From Unio delphinus (Eukaryota > Mollusca > Bivalvia > Unionida > Unionidae): a stretch of 64,000 bases of DNA. The notes beneath the pieces were generated by a model. That model did no database searches and was not told the origin of the DNA. It saw only the letters and a program-made list of their open reading frames with translations. The translations under genes and the position numbers were made by a program. The stretch is from contig JAQISU010000155.1 of the NCBI GenBank assembly GCA_029339505.1, positions 18,916,001 through 18,980,000 on the forward strand. The letters run 5' to 3'. Position 1 is the first letter of the stretch. Each line of letters starts with the position of its first letter. Positions 59,401 to 64,000 of this stretch are shown in pieces.

Positions 59401-62400
59401 TCGATGGAAGAAATACAGATTTAGTTAACTCTTCTTTACCATTTTAGATTGATAATTTATTTTTACATATTATCTATATTTTCAGTATTAACTCTCCTTT
59501 TATAGGACTATGGTTTTTGGACAATTTTACTTAAACTATCTGTACTACATAATTAATTTGCCTTGAGGTGAGGGAACAGTTTGTGAAGCAAATTCAGAAT
59601 TAGTATATTACCTATTTGTTTTATTCTGGCTTTTATTCAGTGTTTTATATTATTACATATTAAATCAAAAGAAAATTAAACAAAAATAAGTATGGAATGC
59701 ACAAATTGCAGTTGCATATCTACAGTAAAGCGTGATTAACCAGATGCCTATTATCAAGATTATTTGCTTTTATCGACTACTGCTGCATTCCAATTTCATC
59801 ACTTTTTCAATGGACATGTATCTGAAATGAAAATAAGTTGCCAATCATGATCTCAACATAAAACAGTTGTTGTAGTCTTTAATGCACTTTTTCAGCACAG
59901 GATAGGATATTACATGGGGGCCAGTATTAATGGTGGAGGAAGAACTCGGGGGGAAAACACCCTGAAAAAATCACTGACCCACGAGAAGCTACTGGCAAGC
60001 TTTCTCACATACCCACAAAGTTATCTTTTAAAAGTAAAAACAAGTGTACTTAGGAGAGAGGGAAATACAAAGAAATAAAGTTTGTTCTTACACTAGATTG
60101 GTACTAGTGAGTGCCAATAGAACAGTATGTAATTTGTGATGTGGGAATGACAGGTTAGTTGAGCATTATTCAAAACTGTATGGTCCAGCAAACACATTCT
60201 GTAGTTCATGCTTAATTAACTGTCAATCAACAATCAGAAGTGACTTAACAGATGATAAAGTAACATGTGAATAGTTTCCATGCCATACAAGTTTACCTCA
60301 AATTCCTTTGAGGTGAGTCTTAAAAGACATTCTTTATTTTATACTGTGTTCACAAAACCACATCAAAAACGATTTTATTAATTTTACACTCATATTCACA
60401 AGAATACACCTAAGATGATTGTATTCATTGTATATGTGTGTTCTCAAGACCACACCTAAAATGATCATAATATATTTACACTTGTGTTCATAGGGCTATA
60501 CCTATTGACCATATTAATTTTACACTTTTGTTCATAAGACCACACCTAAAATGATCACATTAATTTTACACTTGTCTTCTCAAGACCATGCCTAACTTGA
60601 TCATATTAATTTTATTAGAGAATGCATTTAGTATTTTATGAAGTAAAGGGGAATAACCAGACATGATTCCTGCTATGTTCTTTGGGAATGGTAACTTTCC
60701 TGGGGTGGTTGCAGTGGGAGATTTGACTGATTATCAAATTTAAGTGTATTCAAATTTATACTTTGGTAATTCATCACAACTGTTTTTTTTTCTTCATGAA
60801 AATATATAACTGTTACCAGACATCAGTGTGATGAGTGTGATGAGTGTCATTAAGTTTTTCTCGGAGTCTTTAAGAGTTTCTTTTTTTCTTAGAGTTCTCC
60901 TGAACCAAGTTAAAATTTTGGTGAGAGATTTTTTACATTATCGGGTTATGAATATTGAGAATATTGAGATTCTTGTTCATTTTCAAATTAATTTTGTTTT
61001 GTATTTAATTATATTTTACATATTTATTTGTTATTTTTAGCATGTATTGTTATTAATAGTAGTGATATTAGTAGTAGTATTGTTGTTATTTTGTTATTTT
61101 GGTAGCCTAATGTTATAGACATGTCTATACAATATTGTAGTTACAGTACCAGTTTCATGTACAGTGTAACACCTTGGATGAGCTGTCAAGGAGATATTTA
61201 ATGATATCTGTCCCCTTATAATGATCAAGTTAATGGGAATTTATTAAATTGGGTGGAGTGGCAATGCATGTTTGGGGCACGAGAATATCCCCTGAGCTCA
61301 TTCAATGTACAATAAAGAATTAAAAGATACAAAATTCTCTCAGGCACATGAATATAATGAGGTACTCTCAGTTAGGCACATGAATATAATGAGGTACATT
61401 GTATTAAGTGTGCATGGTCATGGATTCTATTTCATTGGGTTGCAATACAAATACATGTATTACGTACTTCATTATAAGGTTGTTATATATTTTATGGTTC
61501 TGCAGAATAGTGTAATAATAAATGATTATACTATTACACCAGACACTATCAGAAGTACTATATGTTGAACACCCTCTCTACACATGCAAATACAATAATT
61601 TGATCATGACAATTTGTGGTCATGTCAGAAGATTTCTCAGTAGAGAGACCACTGTAATTGGTTATGCATCATCATTTCTACAATGGTGTGTGGTCCTCAG
61701 CAGAGGCAGCAATTAACCCACATGGTTTTGACCTTAGAGAAACTTTTTATAACTGTTAGCATGAGAAATATTCATACATAGGAAATCTTCCTGAATTTGC
61801 TTATAAAATTTACCAAAAATTTAGAATGTTTGGAATTTCCTTGATGTGAATAAAGAATTTCCTTATTTCTTGTACATACTGTATTTACTCATGTAGACAT
61901 TGAATCTAACTGCATACACACTGTACATACCCAAATCTGTCATTTGTATAATTTACCATCAGATTTCAGTCTGTACTGTACATATCCAAATCTGTCATTT
62001 GTATAATTTACCATCAGATCTGGGTCTGTACTGTTTGTTATGAGAAATCAATAGAACAAACAACATTGATTTTGATTTGCCATCACATTATATGTAGTGG
62101 CAGATTTGGGTCTCTGTTGTTAACAGTCTGACCCAAATTAAAAGCAAGTATATATGGGTATTTAAAAAAAACAACTTTTACCATATGTACTCATTTATGA
62201 GTCTAACTGGAGACTGCACAAACCCAGATCTGCTAGCACAATATGCACTGGAAGATCTGGCTCTCATCAGTTTTTTTAGGAGTAATCAGTAGAATAAATA
62301 ATAAGGACCCATATCTGCAGATGATTTATGATATGGCAGATCTGCATCTGTGTTGTCTGAAGTTTGATTATTGATAATTCATCTGATCTTTTCTTTTGTT

Positions 62401-62431
62401 CATTACATAGGATGTAGAAGGAAAAAATTAA
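47296..62431 (+). CDS. RSPH3: RSPH3: radial spoke head protein 3 (ciliary), seven exons
   Basis: Exons: 47296-47411, 49654-49738, 51064-51351, 52229-52432, 54194-54356, 55930-56192, and probably 62411-62431. The frame is continuous: 373 residues from six exons, 379 with the seventh. The order matches RSP3/RSPH3 throughout: 'NIMYDRRIVRGNTYA' (about 47-61), 'RPRSPEPVEGRKHMDVQTEL' in exon 3, 'FLDRPPSPLFIPAKTGKD', 'KPILEVLVGKTVEQSLLEVM' in exon 4, a charged coiled coil to the end of exon 5, 'KIAARAFAQSYLADLVPTVF', 'GYFYDPVE' and 'DIEQGFIPWLM' in exon 6. In cilia RSP3 forms the dimeric stalk of the radial spoke, links it to the outer doublet and binds PKA regulatory subunits. The C-terminal tail (about 330-373) is Ser/Thr/Pro-rich. 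The product is shorter than human RSPH3, mainly at the N-terminus. Confidence 0.93.
47420..48870. other. RSPH3 intron 1, first part
   Basis: No repeat family or exon recognised. Confidence 0.45.
48885..49136 (+). mobile_element. SINE-1 with 14-bp target duplication (RSPH3 intron 1)
   Basis: Complete copy: 'ggggccctgagtggccgagt', B-box-like 'gggttcgagtctcag', the family body, 'aaaccctac' and (AAC)n. 'aacttagaggtaga' flanks it at 48871-48884 and 49137-49150. With a 14-bp perfect duplication it is one of the younger copies. Confidence 0.92.
49654..49738 (+). CDS. RSPH3: RSPH3 exon 2
   Basis: Acceptor 'tttttaatttcag', donor GTAAGT. It encodes 'PQAPQYGNIMYDRRIVRGNT' and 'YAQHTLPA'. 'NIMYDRR(I/V)VRGNTYA' is a signature of RSPH3. 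Confidence 0.96.
49745..51060. other. RSPH3 intron 2
   Basis: No repeat family recognised. The opposing frames near 50449-50722 and 50645-50827 are not supported. Confidence 0.45.
51064..51351 (+). CDS. RSPH3: RSPH3 exon 3
   Basis: Acceptor 'tatcttccaag', donor GTGAGT; exactly 96 codons in phase 0. It encodes residues 68-163: a basic helix ('RTQENRRRAIARKRAKEQLR'), 'PRSPEPVEGRKHMDVQTEL', 'YLEELSDRVEEADVEIQTDA' and 'FLDRPPSPLFIPAKTGKD'. This is the most conserved block of the family. Confidence 0.97.
51352..52228. other. RSPH3 intron 3
   Basis: No repeat family recognised. A small open frame at 51508-51744 is unsupported. Confidence 0.45.
52229..52432 (+). CDS. RSPH3: RSPH3 exon 4
   Basis: Acceptor 'ttgtttttcag', donor GTTTGT (a weaker but valid GT). 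68 codons in phase 0: 'LFHFDVEVKPILEVLVGKTV', 'EQSLLEVMEEEELANLRSQQ', then a coiled coil to 'EQERRHREEK'. In the family the amphipathic PKA-binding helix lies in or near this part. Confidence 0.96.
52433..53255. other. RSPH3 intron 4, first part
   Basis: No feature recognised before the minisatellite. Confidence 0.45.
53262..53890. repeat. 37-bp minisatellite in RSPH3 intron 4 with alternating variants
   Basis: The unit is 'aggtatgtgagttaggtcag' plus 'atacctgtatttgtatt', about 16 copies. Two monomer types tend to alternate: 'gggcag...tatatttgcatt' and 'ggtcag...tgtatttgtatt'. This suggests a 74-bp higher-order unit. Edge copies are degenerate. Confidence 0.92.
54194..54356 (+). CDS. RSPH3: RSPH3 exon 5
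   Basis: Acceptor 'attttctttgcag', donor GTAAAA. It encodes residues 232-285: coiled coil ('ERRMKQQREVLRKEKETAEK'), 'IAARAFAQSYLADLVPTVFG' and 'NGYFYDPVER'. It leaves one base to complete Asp286. Confidence 0.96.
54360..55580. other. RSPH3 intron 5, first part
   Basis: A 30-bp phrase ('ggcatgcaaatggtatggct' and a near copy) occurs at about 54808 and 54880. Nothing else was recognised. Confidence 0.45.
55583..55775 (+). mobile_element. Candidate third SINE family (tRNA-like head)
   Basis: 'ttgctcagtggttagaatgc' resembles a tRNA A box and 'gcataggtttaaaacctg' a B-box arm, spaced as in the other two SINEs. A unique body follows ('catccttgggaaataggtac'). No clear target duplication or simple-repeat tail was found, and there is only one copy in the window. 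Confidence 0.45.
55930..56192 (+). CDS. RSPH3: RSPH3 exon 6
   Basis: Acceptor 'ttctttcag', donor GTAAGC. It completes Asp286 and encodes 'IEQGFIPWLMESVTEQLKKS', 'LVLDGLLREVAKTRRELFEK', then a Ser/Thr/Pro/Glu-rich tail to 'PATTTE'. It ends in phase 0. Reading through the donor meets a stop after ten codons, so intron retention would also give a near-normal protein. Confidence 0.95.
56193..56875. other. RSPH3 intron 6 or 3' flank, first part
   Basis: No feature recognised before the 42-bp array. Confidence 0.4.
56880..57133. repeat. 42-bp minisatellite (6 copies)
   Basis: The unit is 'aaggaaaatattaggataaa' plus 'agaaatgacataaaacaaac' plus 'tg', with few differences between copies. 42 is a multiple of three, so repetitive phenylalanine-rich frames appear on the minus strand; these are artefacts. 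Confidence 0.95.
57790..58530 (+). repeat. Old repeat with period of roughly 110-190 bp, forward orientation
   Basis: 'ttggtcctaaatgaaaat' and variants recur near 57858, 57968, 58109, 58243 and 58426, each followed by 'catccagtatg(g)ccac' or 'cttgaaaatcttg' type phrases. It is the same family as 28440-29165 in the opposite orientation. Confidence 0.6.
58540..59860. other. RSPH3 intron 6, middle part
   Basis: AT-rich; no exon, RNA or repeat family recognised. Confidence 0.45.
59865..60018 (-). mobile_element. SINE-1, 5'-truncated copy
   Basis: Reverse orientation: (GTT)n, 'tctttaatgcactttttcag', 'gggggccagtattaatgg', 'gagaagctactggcaagc', 'tttctcacatacccac'. The tRNA-derived head is missing. 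Confidence 0.85.
60300..60612. repeat. 46-bp minisatellite (about 6 copies)
   Basis: The unit is 'gaccacacctaaaatgatca' plus 'cattaattttacacttgtgt' plus 'tcataa'. Outer copies are diverged. Confidence 0.85.
60620..61875. other. RSPH3 intron 6, distal part
   Basis: Short frames at 60828-61040, 61305-61568 and 61522-61716 lack homology. A 25-bp direct repeat ('gcacatgaatataatgaggt') occurs near 61343 and 61377. Confidence 0.45.
61877..62160. mobile_element. Palindromic element, expanded copy
   Basis: Left end 'tactgtatttactcatg', right end 'aaaagcaagtatatatggg'. Inside, a 60-bp segment ('tacatacccaaatctgtca', 'tttgtataatttaccatcag') is duplicated, then comes the centre 'aaatcaatagaacaaacaac'. 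Confidence 0.7.
62179..62380. mobile_element. Palindromic element, second copy of an adjacent pair
   Basis: Left 'accatatgtactcatttatg', 'acccagatctgctagc'; centre 'gtaatcagtagaataaa'; right 'atggcagatctgcatctg', 'tgaagtttgattattg'. It is only about 20 bp from the preceding copy. Confidence 0.75.
62411..62431 (+). CDS. RSPH3: Probable RSPH3 exon 7 (six codons plus stop)
   Basis: A strong polypyrimidine acceptor ('cttttcttttgttcattacatag') ends at 62410, shown here in part as 'tttgttcattacatag'. The phase-0 continuation reads DVEGKN and then TAA. It follows naturally after the acidic 'TTTE' that ends exon 6. The intron would be 6.2 kb. The call rests only on splice-site quality and phase. 'aataaa' near 62887 could be the polyadenylation signal. 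Confidence 0.45.
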   Translation, partial: DVEGKN

Positions 62432-63220
62432 AATATTTCCCTCTATACACATTTCCTACCCAAAAATCTTAATTCCAAATAATTATTAAGAGCCATCAAG
62501 TTTTGTACGGCAACCCAACATTATCAGTAATTTGGAACTGTCATGAAAAGATATTTTCCGCTTCAGCATATGTTACGACCATGGAGTATTTAGAGACCCT
62601 TAAAAGTGAAGAGTTTCTTAGTTATTATTAACATTACTATTCAATAGCTAGCCCAGGCATCACCTGTATGAAAGAACAACTTCCTTTCTTTAGCAAAGTG
62701 ATTTTGACAGTGGAGTGTGTCTAGTCATACAAAGAATGCTAATCATATTTAGCAGCCCTGGGAAATTCCACAGCTGTTAAATGTTCCCATTCACTGGGAT
62801 TGTTTGACAGTGAAGAGGGATAGAAATTACTCAACTCATGCGCTAATATGCCAGAGTAAGCGGATGGGCTTGTTTACAAGTTGATGAATAAAATTTGAAT
62901 CACAGCTCAAGTTTGATAATTAACGTTTGATTGGTGATCATACGATTATGGACAAATCATCTTGATAATTTTCAGGTGGTGGTTTAATTATATATGACTC
63001 ATTGATCCCATCCATCATAGAGTGGTGACAATCACAGAGGAAACTGGCCTTTCATAGAGACAAATTTTACAGGCTTTGAATTCAAGGGGAAATTATTTCC
63101 TTGCTGTCTAGCTTGATATTTGAAAAAAATACAAAGATAAATCTTTCATTAGCATGTTTATTAATAGTTCCTTTAGATTATAATACTTGTAACTTTGTCA
63201 TTTCAAATTAGCATATGTAA
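62432..63220. other. 3' flank of RSPH3, no further gene recognised
   Basis: It contains 'gatgaataaaattt' near 62883, a candidate polyadenylation signal. Otherwise featureless. Confidence 0.4.
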
Positions 63221-63292
63221 TCAGTAGAACAAACAGCATAGACCCTGATCTGCAGGCACATTATGCTACAGCAGATCAGGATCATGATAACC
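63221..63292. mobile_element. Palindromic element, central fragment
   Basis: 'taatcagtagaacaaacagc', 'accctgatctgcaggcac', 'attatgctacagcagatcag' match the centre and one inner arm of the family. The outer arms are missing. Confidence 0.65.
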
Positions 63293-63519
63293 AAGTTTTT
63301 CTAACACATGTAACACTATTTGAGTTGATAGCTTCAAAATAAGATTGTCATAAGTTTCATATAAGAACCTTGGTGTTTAGTTTAGTGTTATGTGGCACAG
63401 CAACACAAATAGATTATTCAGTATCAATGCAATTGGTGTTTGATGAATTGAGATTGATATTGCAGAATGGTCTCTCAGTTTTAGATGTGATTCGTGATGA
63501 GACTGTTGTTGATATGAAA

Positions 63520-64000
63520 ATGTCATTTTTGTTGACATAATCACCATATTGTTATAGTAAGTGTTGTTGACATGATGACCATATTGTTATAGTAAGTGTT
63601 GTTGACATGATGACCATATTGTTATAGTAAGTGTTGTTGACATGATGACCATATTGTTATAGTAAGTGTTGTTGACATGATGACCATATTGTTTTAGTAA
63701 GTGTTGACATGATGATCATATTGTTATAGTAAGTGTTGTTGACATGATAACCATATTGTTATAGTAAGTGTTGACATGATAACCATATTGTTATAGTAAG
63801 TGTTGTTGACATGATAACCATATTGTTATAGTAAGTGTTGACATGATGACCATATTGTTATAGCAAGTATTGTTGATATGTCATTTTTGTTGACATAATC
63901 ACCATATTGTTATAGTAAGTGTTGTTGACATGATAACCATATTGTTTTAGTAAGTGTTGCTGACATGATGATCATATTGTTATAGTAAGTGTTGTTGACA
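63520..64000. repeat. 35-bp minisatellite running off the window end (about 14 copies)
   Basis: The unit is 'tgttgacatgatgaccatat' plus 'tgttatagtaagtgt', with 32-bp variants lacking 'tgt'. The array continues past 64000, so its length is unknown. Confidence 0.93.

Overview
This window is AT-rich, intron-rich animal nuclear DNA. Small exons with GT-AG introns of 2-11 kb, a ciliary radial-spoke gene, L2-like LINEs ending in (ATT)n, tRNA-headed SINEs and many minisatellites fit a lophotrochozoan. A mollusc is the most likely, because repeats carrying 'aagggccataact' are common in bivalve genomes as I recall them. The species is an inference, not something read from the sequence. No rRNA, functional tRNA, CRISPR array or prokaryotic operon was seen.

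Three protein genes can be supported. (1) 1107-2879, minus: a single-exon 590-residue protein with a Crypton-derived tyrosine-recombinase-like domain (DUF3504, KIAA1958/QRICH1/ZMYM type) whose HxxR and tyrosine motifs look lost. (2) 21395-42182, minus: a complete four-exon mitochondrial [2Fe-2S] ferredoxin of the adrenodoxin (FDX1) type, with transit peptide, all four cluster cysteines and three large repeat-filled introns. (3) 47296 to about 62431, plus: RSPH3 (radial spoke protein 3), six firm exons and a probable tiny seventh. FDX1 and RSPH3 are head to head, with about 5.1 kb between their start codons. Nothing suggests a shared function: one works in mitochondrial electron transfer, the other in the ciliary axoneme.

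Layout: 1-3 kb Crypton-like gene; 3-21 kb gene-free DNA with LINE and SINE pieces, microsatellites and a 34-bp minisatellite; 21.4-42.2 kb FDX1, whose introns hold a hAT transposase relic, two LINEs, several SINEs and about eight minisatellites; 42.2-47.3 kb intergenic DNA with a decayed L2-like LINE; 47.3-62.4 kb RSPH3; 62.4-64 kb flank ending inside a 35-bp tandem array.

The main interest is the repeat landscape. Several mobile families have boundaries and target-site duplications that can be read by eye: SINE-1 (11-15 bp duplications), SINE-2, two hAT-like miniature elements (8 bp duplications), a recurrent palindromic element in at least seven copies, and L2-like LINEs sharing one 3' tail. 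Several are nested, which gives a relative order of insertion. Family names are mine and local to this window.
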